This document shows, in pieces, positions 17,111-26,584 of a stretch of DNA of 64,000 nt (position 1 is its first letter; every line of letters begins with the position of its first letter). A model generated the notes under the pieces. That model had not been told where the DNA came from, did no database searches, and saw only the letters and a program-made list of their open reading frames with translations. A program made the position numbers and the translations under genes. Location: positions 1 to 64,000 of the forward strand of contig JAUYAB010000058.1 of the NCBI GenBank assembly GCA_030693705.1. The letters run 5' to 3'. The stretch is from Ignavibacteria bacterium. GTDB taxonomy: Bacteria > Bacteroidota > Ignavibacteria > Ignavibacteriales > Ignavibacteriaceae.

Positions 17111-19198
17111 TTAACGGTTATAAAATACATGTCTCTTGTCGACTATGTCGGCATCTTTTTTCATTTTTGCCAACCATTGGCTTACAAAAGAATTTTTCTT
17201 TTCTTGAAGCGTTCTTTCTCTTAAACTACTTTTTTGTGTATTAAATGCGTACTGATCAAAAGCATCTTTGGTTAGTAATTTTGCCAATAAATAACCGCGG
17301 CTTCCTTTGATTGGCGCAGATACGCCTCCAACCGAAAGCTCATACACTTTTGCAGCAAAATTATATTCTAATCCCAATTTCGGGATGCTGCCGGAGGTTG
17401 TGAATGGTCCTGTAGTATCGAAACGGGCTTTGCTAAATACGCTTGAAGCGGCAGCAAAGTTTGCACCGTTCTTCTTCTTTATTTCTTCAATGATCGATTT
17501 TGCTTTAACATATTTTTTTTCTGCCAATAACAACGATTGCGCTTGTTTTTGAACATCTTCAAACTTACGCACGCCGTCATTGATTACTTCAGAAATTTTT
17601 GCCACAACATAACCGTTCGAACCTTTAAAAACCGGACTGAGTGTGTTTAAACCGTTTTCAAATGAAAATTTTAACAACGCTTTATTCACACCGATTGTCG
17701 GTAAATATTGACTCTCCTCGTTAAACGCCGGGGTCTCCTGGATTTTTAAGTTACCAACTTCGGCTTCTTTTTCAAATCCGTTCTTTTCGGCAATGTAAGC
17801 AAAATCGTTTGCTTGATTGTAAATATCATCTCTGGTAGAAGCAGACGGTTTAATTGAATTAATTATTTTTTCAACAATATATTTTTGTGAAGTTTTTCCG
17901 GTGACTTTTATAATGTGGTAACCAAAACTTGTTTTAAGCGGTTTTTGAACGAAACCTATTGATCCGTTGAAACAAGCTTCTTCAAATTCCTTAACCATTC
18001 TTCCTTTGCCGAACCAGCCAAGTTCTCCGCCGTCTTTCGCATTACCTAAATCAGAAGAATATTTTGCAGCCGCTGCGCCAAAATCCATTCCGTTGATAAC
18101 TTCATTGTAAACACGGGTTGCTTCTGCCATGTCTTTTGCATCATCTCCGGTGCTTTTAATAAGGATGTGAGAAGCTTTTACCATGAGCTCTTTTGCAGGA
18201 ACTGTTCCCGAAATTTGATAAATGCCGTAAGTGTTATTAACTGAAAACGGACCGATCATTGTTCCAATTTTTGATTCATCAAAATCAGTTAAAAGCTCGT
18301 TAGGCAACTCGGAAATATTCATTGTATCTTTTGAATAAGGGACTTCGGAATAGATATCTGCGAAATATTTAAATGACGCTGTGTCGCCTTTAGCTTTTAG
18401 CATTACATTCTGTAAATTTTTAAGGATTCCGTCGGAGTCGCTTCTTGAGGGCTGAATCTTGAAAAAGACAAATTTTAATTTTCTTTCAGCCTTAACGGTA
18501 AATTTATCAGGATGTTCTTCGTAGTATTTTTTCACTTCATCATCAGGGGTTTTGAAATCCTTATCAGGAAGTGAATTTAAATCAACGGAAACGAATTCAG
18601 CCTGCATCTTAACGTTTTGGTCGATGAATTTTGTTTTTAATTCTCCATCGCTTACACTAACAGTTGCAAGCAAGTAGCTCTGCAATTTTTGGCTAAGCAA
18701 TTGCTGGCGTATAACTTCTTCAGCTTCAACTAAAGCTTTTTTGTTACGTGCATCGAATAGAGCGCTTTCGTACATCTCCCTATTGAACTTTCCGGTAGAA
18801 TCGATAAAATTTTTCTTTAGAAATTCCGGTGGATTTGGTCCAAGGATATTATCTCTTATTTCTTCATCAGTAACTTTTATTCCGAATTTTTCGATTTGTT
18901 GTTCGGTTAGCGTTTGTGTTACAATTGCATCCCAAACCTGGTCACGAAACTGATCCATATTTTCTTCGGGAATTTCCTGTCCGGTTTGCGCTTTTTGATT
19001 CTCGATTGCGCGATCAAGAAAATTTGAGAATTCTTGATACGATATATTTTTTCCGTTAACCGAGCCTACATTGTTGGATCTTGCTCCTAATGCTTCAAGA
19101 ACATTAGAATCTGAAATAACCATAAAAAGTACAAACAAGACGCCAACAGAAATTATGAAGGCTGGAGCTAAAGACCGCATTTTAGCCATCATAGCCAT
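17111..19198 (-). CDS. PpiD/SurA-type periplasmic peptidyl-prolyl isomerase
   Basis: A 695-residue protein with one N-terminal membrane anchor (about residues 10-30, PAFIISVGVLFVLFMVIS), a SurA-like chaperone region (VNGKNISYQEFSNFLD and the following helices) and a parvulin domain at about 345-440 (KASHILIKSTGDD, GGELGWFGKGRMVKEFE and SFGYHIIKVTG). A second, more diverged parvulin-like segment may follow near 560-650. The anchored form matches PpiD, which assists folding of exported proteins at the inner membrane. It is divergent from a TetR gene and ends at its own terminator. Confidence 0.9.
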   Translation of the reverse strand: MAMMAKMRSLAPAFIISVGVLFVLFMVISDSNVLEALGARSNNVGSVNGKNISYQEFSNFLDRAIENQKAQTGQEIPEENMDQFRDQVWDAIVTQTLTEQQIEKFGIKVTDEEIRDNILGPNPPEFLKKNFIDSTGKFNREMYESALFDARNKKALVEAEEVIRQQLLSQKLQSYLLATVSVSDGELKTKFIDQNVKMQAEFVSVDLNSLPDKDFKTPDDEVKKYYEEHPDKFTVKAERKLKFVFFKIQPSRSDSDGILKNLQNVMLKAKGDTASFKYFADIYSEVPYSKDTMNISELPNELLTDFDESKIGTMIGPFSVNNTYGIYQISGTVPAKELMVKASHILIKSTGDDAKDMAEATRVYNEVINGMDFGAAAAKYSSDLGNAKDGGELGWFGKGRMVKEFEEACFNGSIGFVQKPLKTSFGYHIIKVTGKTSQKYIVEKIINSIKPSASTRDDIYNQANDFAYIAEKNGFEKEAEVGNLKIQETPAFNEESQYLPTIGVNKALLKFSFENGLNTLSPVFKGSNGYVVAKISEVINDGVRKFEDVQKQAQSLLLAEKKYVKAKSIIEEIKKKNGANFAAASSVFSKARFDTTGPFTTSGSIPKLGLEYNFAAKVYELSVGGVSAPIKGSRGYLLAKLLTKDAFDQYAFNTQKSSLRERTLQEKKNSFVSQWLAKMKKDADIVDKRHVFYNR

Positions 19199-19322
19199 AA
19201 TTTATTCTTCTCCATTTTAGTAAATTTAGTTTCACAAATTAGACACATATGTTCTAAAAATCAACGTAAATTTTAAATAAAGTTTGATTATTTTCATTTA
19301 AGTAAAAGAAATTTATAGGAAA

Positions 19323-19904
19323 ATGGCAAAATCACGAAAAATCGACATTCTAAAGGCAGCTCAAAAGAGATTTATCCGGCATGGGTTAAACAAAACTACT
19401 CTGGAGGAAATTGCCAGGGATGTTCGTATCGGTAAAGCGACTATCTATCATTATTTTACTTCAAAAGATCAACTTTTCTTTGAGACTGTAAAATGGGAAA
19501 TTGCCAATTACCTCGAACAAATTAAAACCCGCTTCAATAACGAATCTTTTTCGTTAAAAGAACGATTTCAAGAATATTTTCTGTTAAAGACAAAACTGGG
19601 AGAATCTTACCCGCTGTTGTTTGAAGTGATAAAGCAAAGCATAAATGAATTCTCAATTGAACGAATGGCAGAACTTCATCTTCTCTTTTTAGAAAAAGAA
19701 GAAGAAGTTTTAACGTTAGTGTTGCAATCGATTAAAAATGAAAATAACCGCTTCATTGATGCACAGTTTTCAAAATTAATCATAAGTGAAACTACAGGCT
19801 TTTTATTGTTAAGCTTCTTTTTAAAAACTCACAATAATATTGACGTGACTTTCCTTGAAAAAGGAAAAGATGAATTTCTGAGGAAGTTTTCGTTTCCCGA
19901 TTAA
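19323..19904 (+). CDS. TetR/AcrR family transcriptional regulator
   Basis: A 193-residue protein with an N-terminal helix-turn-helix (TTLEEIARDVRIGKATIYHYF, then TSKDQLFFETV) and a helical ligand-binding C-terminus. It is divergent from the PpiD-like gene across a 124-base gap, so it might control that gene or itself. Its last codons overlap the end of phoU on the other strand by 4 bases. The ligand is unknown. Confidence 0.9.
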   Translation: MAKSRKIDILKAAQKRFIRHGLNKTTLEEIARDVRIGKATIYHYFTSKDQLFFETVKWEIANYLEQIKTRFNNESFSLKERFQEYFLLKTKLGESYPLLFEVIKQSINEFSIERMAELHLLFLEKEEEVLTLVLQSIKNENNRFIDAQFSKLIISETTGFLLLSFFLKTHNNIDVTFLEKGKDEFLRKFSFPD

Positions 19905-20632
19905 TCATCCCCCCCGTTTTCATTCTCTTCAGCATCAATTTCTTTTTCCACTTCTTCAGCCTGGGTGAACAAAAATTTTTCGTATTTATGTTTAATTAAC
20001 TCCGCTTCCACGATAAAGAAAACATCTTCAGCAATGTTTGTAGCATGGTCGCCGATCCGTTCCATTTCGCGAGAAGTTACTAAAAACGCAATAGCCGAAT
20101 CAATGTTATCTTTGTCTTCCTTCATAATTTCAATTAAAATTTTATGATTCTCTACATTAAACGCATCAAGTTCGTCGTCCGTACGAATTACTTTCTCGGC
20201 AAGCTTCGGGTCGTTTTGAATAAAGGAATCAATCGCATTACGAAGCATTTCCTTTACAAGCGCAGCCATCTCGTTAATTTTTGTTTTTTCTAAATATGCC
20301 GGTTTCTTTTTTATGCGAACGAAACCTTCAGCAATGTTAACTGCAATATCTCCAATACGTTCAAGGTTAGTATTGATGGTCATGGCAGACATAATTAACC
20401 GCAGATCCATAGCTACGGGCTGGTTTAGCGCAAAGAGTTTTTGACAAATTTTTTCGATCTTCACATCGTACTTGTCGACTTTTTTATCGCGTTCAATCAC
20501 CATTTCTGCGAGAGATACGTCTTCTTCTTCAAATGCGCGGAGTGCAAATTGCACTTGCTCATCTACTAAACTGCACATCTTAAAAAGACGGGTTCTTAAT
20601 TTTCCAAGTTGAATATCAAAATGTGTTTCCAT
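19901..20632 (-). CDS. phoU: Phosphate transport regulator PhoU
   Basis: A 243-residue protein with the duplicated three-helix PhoU fold. Metal-binding-type motifs LERIGDIAVNIAEG and MERIGDHATNIAED appear once in each half. PhoU couples the Pst transporter to the PhoR kinase and represses the Pho regulon when phosphate is plentiful. It is the last gene of the porin-pstSCAB operon. A C-terminal acidic tail (EKEIDAEENENGGDD) is unusual. Confidence 0.95.
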   Translation of the reverse strand: METHFDIQLGKLRTRLFKMCSLVDEQVQFALRAFEEEDVSLAEMVIERDKKVDKYDVKIEKICQKLFALNQPVAMDLRLIMSAMTINTNLERIGDIAVNIAEGFVRIKKKPAYLEKTKINEMAALVKEMLRNAIDSFIQNDPKLAEKVIRTDDELDAFNVENHKILIEIMKEDKDNIDSAIAFLVTSREMERIGDHATNIAEDVFFIVEAELIKHKYEKFLFTQAEEVEKEIDAEENENGGDD

Positions 20633-20664
20633 TTTTTCCTCAAAAGTTTTTCAATAAGATGAAA

Positions 20665-21414
20665 TTAACCGAATCTTCCGGTTACGTATTCTTCGGTTTT
20701 TTTATTTGCCGGATTAGTAAAGATTTTTGTTGTTTTATCGTATTCAATCAGCTCACCCATATAAAAGAACGCCGTAAAATCACTTACACGCGCCGCTTGC
20801 TGCATGTTATGGGTAACGATTACAATTGTATAATTTTTTTTCAACTCGAATATCAACTCTTCAATTTTGGAAGTTGAGATTGGGTCGAGTGCACTGGCGG
20901 GTTCATCCATTAATATTACTTCCGGATCAACGGCAAGTGTACGCGCAATGCAAAGTCTCTGTTGCTGCCCGCCGGAAATATTTACACCGGAATCTTCCAA
21001 ATTGTCTTTCACTTCATCCCATAAGGCGGCTTGTTTAAGAGATTTTTCTACAATAGGAGCCAAAACCTTTTTATTTCTTACTCCGTTAAATCTTAAACCC
21101 GCAGCAACATTATTAAAAATTGACATCGTTGGGAAAGGATTTGGTTTCTGAAAAACCATTCCTAATCTTTTTCGTATTAGAACAGGATCGGTTTTCGTCA
21201 AGTCTTCTCCATCAACTAAAATTGAACCGGTGATGGTTCCTCCGACAACTTCGTGCATTCTGTTTAAGCAGCGCAGAAATGTTGATTTACCACAACCCGA
21301 AGGTCCGATTATCGCAACAACTTTATTCCTGGGAATATCAATTGAAATATTTTTTAAAACTTTATTCTTACCGTAGAAAGCGTCTAAATTCTTTACTGAA
21401 ATTTTTGTATCCAT
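20665..21414 (-). CDS. pstB: Phosphate ABC transporter ATPase PstB
   Basis: A 249-residue ATPase with every ABC motif canonical: Walker [11 protein letters not shown]-loop VFQKPNPFP, signature [10 protein letters not shown], Walker B VILMDEP and switch His in VTHNMQQ. It is therefore the normal homodimeric PstB of the first Pst system and a useful reference for the divergent pair at 45.5-47.1 kb. It lies 26 bases after pstA and 32 bases before phoU. Confidence 0.97.
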   Translation of the reverse strand: MDTKISVKNLDAFYGKNKVLKNISIDIPRNKVVAIIGPSGCGKSTFLRCLNRMHEVVGGTITGSILVDGEDLTKTDPVLIRKRLGMVFQKPNPFPTMSIFNNVAAGLRFNGVRNKKVLAPIVEKSLKQAALWDEVKDNLEDSGVNISGGQQQRLCIARTLAVDPEVILMDEPASALDPISTSKIEELIFELKKNYTIVIVTHNMQQAARVSDFTAFFYMGELIEYDKTTKIFTNPANKKTEEYVTGRFG

Positions 21415-21440
21415 ATCATTCTAAATTTGTAGTTATCAAT

Positions 21441-22295
21441 TTATTTTGTTTTAAATTTTGAACGCGTTATGATTCTAAACAGTAAACTTAACATTGAAAT
21501 CATAATTATTAATACTAATGCGGCAGTCCAGGCTTGGTTGTTCCAATCCTCGAAAGGAGATTTTGCGTAATCGTAAATATAAACGGTTAAGGACGCCATC
21601 GGCTGCATTACGTTTGTTGACCAGAATCTGTTTCCCAGAGCAGTGAAAAGAAGCGGAGCCGTTTCACCTGCAGCGCGTGATAATCCTAATAAAATTCCGG
21701 TGGCAATTCCCTTCCACGCTGTTTTTAGAACTATTAAAATCGTTGTTTTCCACTTGGGAATTCCTAAAGCCAAACCTGCTTCTCGTATAGAATGAGGAAC
21801 AAGCTTTATCATTTCCTCGGTAGTTCTGGTAATTGTCGGGATCATCAAAATTCCAAGAGCTATTCCGCCGGCAAAAGCGGAAAAATGTTTCATCGGAACA
21901 ACGACAAGCGTATAAGCTACCACTCCAACAACAATGGATGGAACGCCGCTCAATACATCCGTTAAAAATCTTACTGTTGCACCAAATTTGTTATTCCCGA
22001 ATTCAGAGAGATACGTTCCGCTCATTACACCGACAGGAATTCCGATCGCTCCGCCAATTCCAATCAGCATCAACGTTCCAACAATTGCATTCGCCATTCC
22101 ACCACCTGATTCTCCGACCGGTTTCGGCATTGCAACAAAGAAATCTATATTTAAATAGGTAATTCCTTTTGAAATAGTGTAATAAAAGATAAGGATGAGC
22201 GGGATAACGGCAATCAAAGTAGCAACTAAAGAGAGCGACATCATAACTGCGCTTGTAATTTTTCTTTTTACATGAAAGAACTTAGAAGGATTCAT
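21441..22295 (-). CDS. pstA: Phosphate ABC transporter permease PstA
   Basis: An inner-membrane permease with about six helices and the conserved coupling loop (REAGLALGIPKWKTT). The longest open frame begins at 22325 and would overlap pstC by 34 bases. I prefer the ATG at 22295, which forms an ATGA overlap with the pstC stop and gives 284 residues starting MNPSKFFHV. It pairs with PstC to form the phosphate channel. Confidence 0.94.
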   Translation of the reverse strand: MNPSKFFHVKRKITSAVMMSLSLVATLIAVIPLILIFYYTISKGITYLNIDFFVAMPKPVGESGGGMANAIVGTLMLIGIGGAIGIPVGVMSGTYLSEFGNNKFGATVRFLTDVLSGVPSIVVGVVAYTLVVVPMKHFSAFAGGIALGILMIPTITRTTEEMIKLVPHSIREAGLALGIPKWKTTILIVLKTAWKGIATGILLGLSRAAGETAPLLFTALGNRFWSTNVMQPMASLTVYIYDYAKSPFEDWNNQAWTAALVLIIMISMLSLLFRIITRSKFKTK

Positions 22296-23302
22296 CTTGT
22301 CCCCAACTTTCTTTCCATACTCCAAACCAATAATTTCGCCATCGCGTTAATAATTATGGTCAGTACGAAAAGGACGAGAGCAAGCTGGATAAGCGCGCTC
22401 AAATACATTTCACTCGTTGCTTCAGTAAATTCGTTCGCGATAACACTTGCCATTGTATAAGAAGGATCGAAAAGCGAAGGAGAAATTACGGCTCTGTTCC
22501 CTATGACCATGGTAACAGCCATAGTTTCGCCAACTGCTCTGCCGAGACCTAACATTGTTGCACCGAGAATTCCCGATTTAGCATCCTTCAAAACAATTTT
22601 TGTTGATTGCCAGCGAGTTGCACCTAAAGCTAAAGCCGCTTCTCTTTGAGATTGAGGAACTGATCTCAAAATATCACGTGAAATTGATGAGACAATCGGT
22701 AGGATCATTATTGCTAATATTAGAACGGCAGCTAACATTCCAAATCCGTATGGAGCTCCGCGAAAAAAGGGCAAAAAGCCAAGGTGTTCGGAAAGAAATG
22801 GTTCAACATCAGTTCTTATCCATGGAACTAAAACAAATATTCCCCATAAACCGTAAACCACCGAAGGAATACCGGCAAGCAATTCAACTAAAAATGATAA
22901 GGGTTTTTCAAGCCAGCCGGGAGAGACTTCGGAAAGGAAGATTGCAATTCCGATGCTGAGCGGAACACTTATAACAAGAGCAAGAAACGAGGAAACGATC
23001 GTCCCGTAAATAATGGGAAGCGCTCCATAAATTTCCTGCACAGGATCCCAAACGGAATTTGTTAAAAATGACCAGCCGAATTTATCGATGGAAATTTTTG
23101 AACCAACGTACATTTCATAACCCATCAGAATAACAAGAAGAAAGACCAACACAGCAAAAAGCAGCGTTAGTCTTTCAAAAATGAAGTCGCCTAAGTTATA
23201 AGTGCCAAACACTTTCTTAAAAAAACCTGGCGGACGAACCGCCGTATTATTTATTTCAACTCTGGAATTTTCAATATCCGGTTGAATCTCTGAATTAATC
23301 AC
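22292..23302 (-). CDS. pstC: Phosphate ABC transporter permease PstC
   Basis: A 336-residue permease with about six helices and the coupling loop QREAALALGATRWQST. The start is a GTG that shares its G with the TAG stop of pstS (TAGTG), so translation is coupled. The 40-residue cytoplasmic N-terminus before the first helix is a little long for PstC. Confidence 0.95.
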   Translation of the reverse strand: MINSEIQPDIENSRVEINNTAVRPPGFFKKVFGTYNLGDFIFERLTLLFAVLVFLLVILMGYEMYVGSKISIDKFGWSFLTNSVWDPVQEIYGALPIIYGTIVSSFLALVISVPLSIGIAIFLSEVSPGWLEKPLSFLVELLAGIPSVVYGLWGIFVLVPWIRTDVEPFLSEHLGFLPFFRGAPYGFGMLAAVLILAIMILPIVSSISRDILRSVPQSQREAALALGATRWQSTKIVLKDAKSGILGATMLGLGRAVGETMAVTMVIGNRAVISPSLFDPSYTMASVIANEFTEATSEMYLSALIQLALVLFVLTIIINAMAKLLVWSMERKLGTR

Positions 23303-24348
23303 TATTTTATTTTTTTACCGTTTGCTGTAATTGAGTTAATATTTTTTTCACACATTTTAACAACTGCTTTTGGCAGTGGTGCATAATAAAGATCAGTAGC
23401 AAAGGATTGCCCTTTTCCCATCGACCAGCTCAAGAAGTTAACCATTGCTTTTGCTTTTGCTTCATCTTTCATGTTTTTATATACAAGCAGCCATGTAAAC
23501 CCGGAAATAGGATAAGAATCTTTTCCTGCTGCATCTGTTATTGAAACACGTAAATCCGCAGGCATATTCTTGGCAGCGCCTTCAGCCGCGGATGAAACTG
23601 ATTGGAATGTCGCCTCAACAAAATTTCCGGCTTTGTTTTTCATATTTGCATACAGAATTTTGTTTTTAACGGCGTAAGCCAACTCGACATATCCAATAGA
23701 ACCTTCTGTTTGTTTAACTAAACCTGCAACTCCATCGTTCCCTTTTCCGCCGAGACCTACAGGCCAGTTAACCGAAGTTCCTGTTCCAACTTTTGCACTC
23801 CAATTTTTGCTGACTTTTGTTAGATAGTCAGTAAAGATGAATGAGGTTCCGCTGCCGTCCGATCTGTGAGTAACAACAATCGCTTTGTTTGGAAGGTTCA
23901 ATTTTGGGTTGTCTTTTTTAATTTTTGCATCGTTCCAATAAATGATTTTTCCAAGGAAGATATCTGCAAGAACTTCGCCGCTCAAATTTAATCCTTTACT
24001 AATTCCCGGAACATTATAACAAACGACTACAGCTCCCATGACCGTTGGAATATGAAGAACTTCGGTTCCCCGTTTCGACTTTGCTTCAGAAAGTTGCTGG
24101 TCTGTCATAGGTCCATCAGTTGCGCCAAAATCTACAGTACCTTCGGAGATTTGTCTAATTCCGCCGCCGCTTCCGATTGCTTGATAATTGAATTGAACTC
24201 CGGTCGCATTTTTATACTCATCAAACCATTTTGAGTAAATAACAGCCGGGAATGTTGCACCGGCACCATTCAATTGTAACTGTGCATGGGCTAACATTGA
24301 AAATGTAACCGTAAGAAAAAGAGTTGATATAATTTTTTGAAATTTCAT
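23302..24348 (-). CDS. pstS: Periplasmic phosphate-binding protein PstS
   Basis: A 348-residue protein with a cleavable signal peptide (ending near AHAQL), no lipobox, and the phosphate-binding motifs GAGATFPAVIYSKW, GSGGGIRQI, GATDGPMT and HRSDGSGTSFIFTDYL. It is close to the classic E. coli-type PstS, unlike the two smaller lipoproteins at 25.8 and 43.0 kb. The gene lies 20 bases after the porin gene and directly before pstC. Confidence 0.96.
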   Translation of the reverse strand: MKFQKIISTLFLTVTFSMLAHAQLQLNGAGATFPAVIYSKWFDEYKNATGVQFNYQAIGSGGGIRQISEGTVDFGATDGPMTDQQLSEAKSKRGTEVLHIPTVMGAVVVCYNVPGISKGLNLSGEVLADIFLGKIIYWNDAKIKKDNPKLNLPNKAIVVTHRSDGSGTSFIFTDYLTKVSKNWSAKVGTGTSVNWPVGLGGKGNDGVAGLVKQTEGSIGYVELAYAVKNKILYANMKNKAGNFVEATFQSVSSAAEGAAKNMPADLRVSITDAAGKDSYPISGFTWLLVYKNMKDEAKAKAMVNFLSWSMGKGQSFATDLYYAPLPKAVVKMCEKNINSITANGKKIK

Positions 24349-24368
24349 TTTTATTTCCTTAAATATAA

Positions 24369-25433
24369 TTAAAATGTGTAGGCAAAAGTCACTCTAGCGA
24401 TTAAATCCTTTAGAGATTTTCCCGAAGCATCTTTAGCCTGGTAATTAAATAATTGAACGTTTGGAATTACGCTAACGTTTTTAGCGGCTTTATAATCTAG
24501 TCCCGCAATAAAGAAAGAAGTTCCGTCAGAAGCATTATCAGAGTTAGGATCAAAGTTATCAAATCTTCCGACCAACTTTAGCGTTTCGGTTAGTGTTCCC
24601 CATCCCCAGACAGAGAAACCAATACTGGATTGATTTTGAAGAGCTTCAGCCGCCGTTTTAGCAAAATTATTTTGAATTGTTTTTGTGAAAGCCTCAACCC
24701 CGAACGAATAATCTTCTTTCTGTTTGTATCCTAAAAATACCGATCCGACGAACTGATTATTGGATTTTGCCTGTTTATCAAAACTATCCATCTTATCAGC
24801 TTTTGCAGCGTAATCTGCATGAACGGTAGCCTGGAAATTTTCCGAAAGTTTGAATTGCAACAGTGCGGAATATCTTTTATACTTATCTGTTTCCGGTGCG
24901 TTGCCGCTGTTATTTGCAAATTTAACCCAATAATTTACCGAACCGTCTCCCGTTAACTTCCCCTTCAAATCAACACCCAAATCTCTTGAAGGAACAATTC
25001 CATCAAGGTCTAAAATAGTTTTTTCTAAAGAGCGATAACCCCAAGCCGCTTCGGAAACATCAAAAGCGGGAGTAGGAGAAATACCAAAAACTAAATCAGA
25101 ACCGCTAAAAATCCCTTTCCACTTTAAGTAAGCGTCTTTAACCATAACGCCAAGTTTACCGCCGTTTGTGTTAGAGTTTGTGCTCTGATCTGATTCAAGG
25201 CGGAATCTCGAATCAAAATTATCCGCAACCGCAAAGTCGGTTGTAAAGTAAATTCTTCTAAATTGAAATCCACTTAGGTCCTTCTTTGCAATAGACGAAT
25301 TATCAATGTTGTAAAAATAATCGCTGTACATAAGACCGCTTATTTTAGGTAAATTTTGCGCGGATAGAACATTACACACCAAAGCCACAACAACAAAATG
25401 TCGGAATAGTATTCTCACTTTTCTCTCTCTCAT
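24369..25433 (-). CDS. Outer-membrane porin, phosphate-selective (OprP/OprO-like), first gene of pst operon
   Basis: A beta-rich outer-membrane protein with a signal peptide (VVVALVCNVLSAQ) and a C-terminal strand ending in Phe (ARVTFAYTF), as expected for a porin. The region starting SGLMYSDYFYN and the alternating-hydrophobic strands resemble OprP/OprO-type porins, but substrate choice cannot be read from sequence. The longest frame starts at 25460, but the predicted transcription start of the Pho promoter lies at about 25455. The ATG at 25433 (MRERKVRIL) or a GTG five codons later is therefore more likely. Pho control and the pst genes that follow support a phosphate role. Confidence 0.85.
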   Translation of the reverse strand: MRERKVRILFRHFVVVALVCNVLSAQNLPKISGLMYSDYFYNIDNSSIAKKDLSGFQFRRIYFTTDFAVADNFDSRFRLESDQSTNSNTNGGKLGVMVKDAYLKWKGIFSGSDLVFGISPTPAFDVSEAAWGYRSLEKTILDLDGIVPSRDLGVDLKGKLTGDGSVNYWVKFANNSGNAPETDKYKRYSALLQFKLSENFQATVHADYAAKADKMDSFDKQAKSNNQFVGSVFLGYKQKEDYSFGVEAFTKTIQNNFAKTAAEALQNQSSIGFSVWGWGTLTETLKLVGRFDNFDPNSDNASDGTSFFIAGLDYKAAKNVSVIPNVQLFNYQAKDASGKSLKDLIARVTFAYTF

Positions 25434-25461
25434 TAAAAAGTAAATTTTATTTTCTCTCATT

Positions 25462-25518
25462 AAAAGTTAGCTAAAAATTGCGATGCCAATGTTAAGTAAT
25501 TGTTAAGAAATTGTTAAG
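25462..25518 (-). promoter_or_regulatory. Pho box and -10 element of the porin-pst-phoU operon
   Basis: Three perfect TGTTAAG 7-mers (25490-25496, 25501-25507, 25512-25518; plus-strand reading) and a weaker fourth (25479-25485) are spaced at exactly 11 bp, the pitch of PhoB-type binding sites. After 9 bp, reading towards the gene, comes TAACTTTT (25462-25469), one mismatch from the Bacteroidota -10 consensus TAnnTTTG. The same layout occurs at 34101-34157 and 36181-36237. Confidence 0.85.
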
Positions 25519-25628
25519 AAAAGAGTTGACGGAACAAGGATTTGAGGGAAAAAGGCCATTTAAACGCAAACATACCGATATGTGTTGATTGAATCGATAC
25601 TAACATCGGTCATACAATTGGTAAAACC

Positions 25629-25709
25629 CTTAATCCTAATCTTAATCTTTTTCTTCATTGGATTATTAAAAAAAGAACGAGTATGATAAAGATTAAGATT
25701 CTGATTAAG
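25629..25709. repeat. Long imperfect inverted repeat
   Basis: 22-base arms at 25629-25650 and 25688-25709 match at 20 positions (core aatcttaatcttt) and enclose 37 bases. It lies after the PstS-like gene ending at 25755 and may terminate it, or may be a dispersed palindromic repeat. Confidence 0.6.
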
Positions 25710-25754
25710 AAAAAAATTAAGCTGCTCTTGGCATGTAAACTGAATATGAGGAGT

Positions 25755-26582
25755 TTACAATTTATTTTCCCATAGGGGAATATAACCCGATTTGCGGACG
25801 ACACTTTGTCCTGCCGGAGAGAGGACCCAATCAATAAAATGCTTTACAACACCTCCCGGCGATTTTGTTGTAAAAAAATGTAAATATCTTGTTATCGGGT
25901 ATGTATCATTTCGCACGTTTTCTTCATTCGGTTTAATTCCATCTATCTTCGCATGAAAAACATTTTGCTTATAACCCATGCCGCCGTAACCAATCGCATT
26001 TGTGTTTTTAGAGACGAAATTTACAATCTCTTTTGTAGTAGCTTCAACCACAGCCAAGGGTGTATAATTTTCATCTTCCATTACGTGTTCTTTGAAGTAG
26101 AGGTAAGTTCCTGAATTGGGATTTCTTGTAACAACAGTTATCGAAGTATCTTTTCCGCCTAACATTTTCCAATTATCTATTTTACCGGTATAAATATCTT
26201 TAAGCTGTAGTAAACTAAAATCTTTAACCGGATTAGCCGGATTTATATAAATGCTTAGTCCGTCTTTTGCGATAAGAAACACCAATCCAAGCGAGCCGTA
26301 ATAGTCCGCAAGAAGTTTAGCTTCTTCATGTTTTAAATTTCTTGATGCGGTACCAATGTCCGTTTTGTTGTTAATTAACGCTTTGATGCCTTCTGCTGTT
26401 CCACCTCCTTCAACATGAATAGAGATTCCGGGATATTCTTTCATATATGCTTCTGCAAGATTGGATGTTAATTCAATCATGGTATCCGAACCTACAATTC
26501 TAATTGTATTTGAATTATAGAAATTTGCTGAACAACCATTTAATAAGATCAACAAAAGGATAAAATATTTTTTGTGATTCAT
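25755..26582 (-). CDS. Solitary PstS-like phosphate-binding lipoprotein
   Basis: A 275-residue protein with a lipoprotein signal (LLILLNGC) and a PstS-type fold: IVGSDTMIEL, VEGGGTAEGIKAL, DIGTASRN and TRNPNSGTYLYFKEH. The preferred ATG at 26582 is 2 bases after the M28 peptidase stop and has GAAAAG upstream; a longer frame from 26645 would overlap that gene by 61 bases and spoil the signal peptide. No permease follows. It may deliver phosphate to either Pst system or act as a sensor. It appears co-transcribed with the peptidase. Confidence 0.88.
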   Translation of the reverse strand: MNHKKYFILLLILLNGCSANFYNSNTIRIVGSDTMIELTSNLAEAYMKEYPGISIHVEGGGTAEGIKALINNKTDIGTASRNLKHEEAKLLADYYGSLGLVFLIAKDGLSIYINPANPVKDFSLLQLKDIYTGKIDNWKMLGGKDTSITVVTRNPNSGTYLYFKEHVMEDENYTPLAVVEATTKEIVNFVSKNTNAIGYGGMGYKQNVFHAKIDGIKPNEENVRNDTYPITRYLHFFTTKSPGGVVKHFIDWVLSPAGQSVVRKSGYIPLWENKL

Positions 26583-26584
26583 GG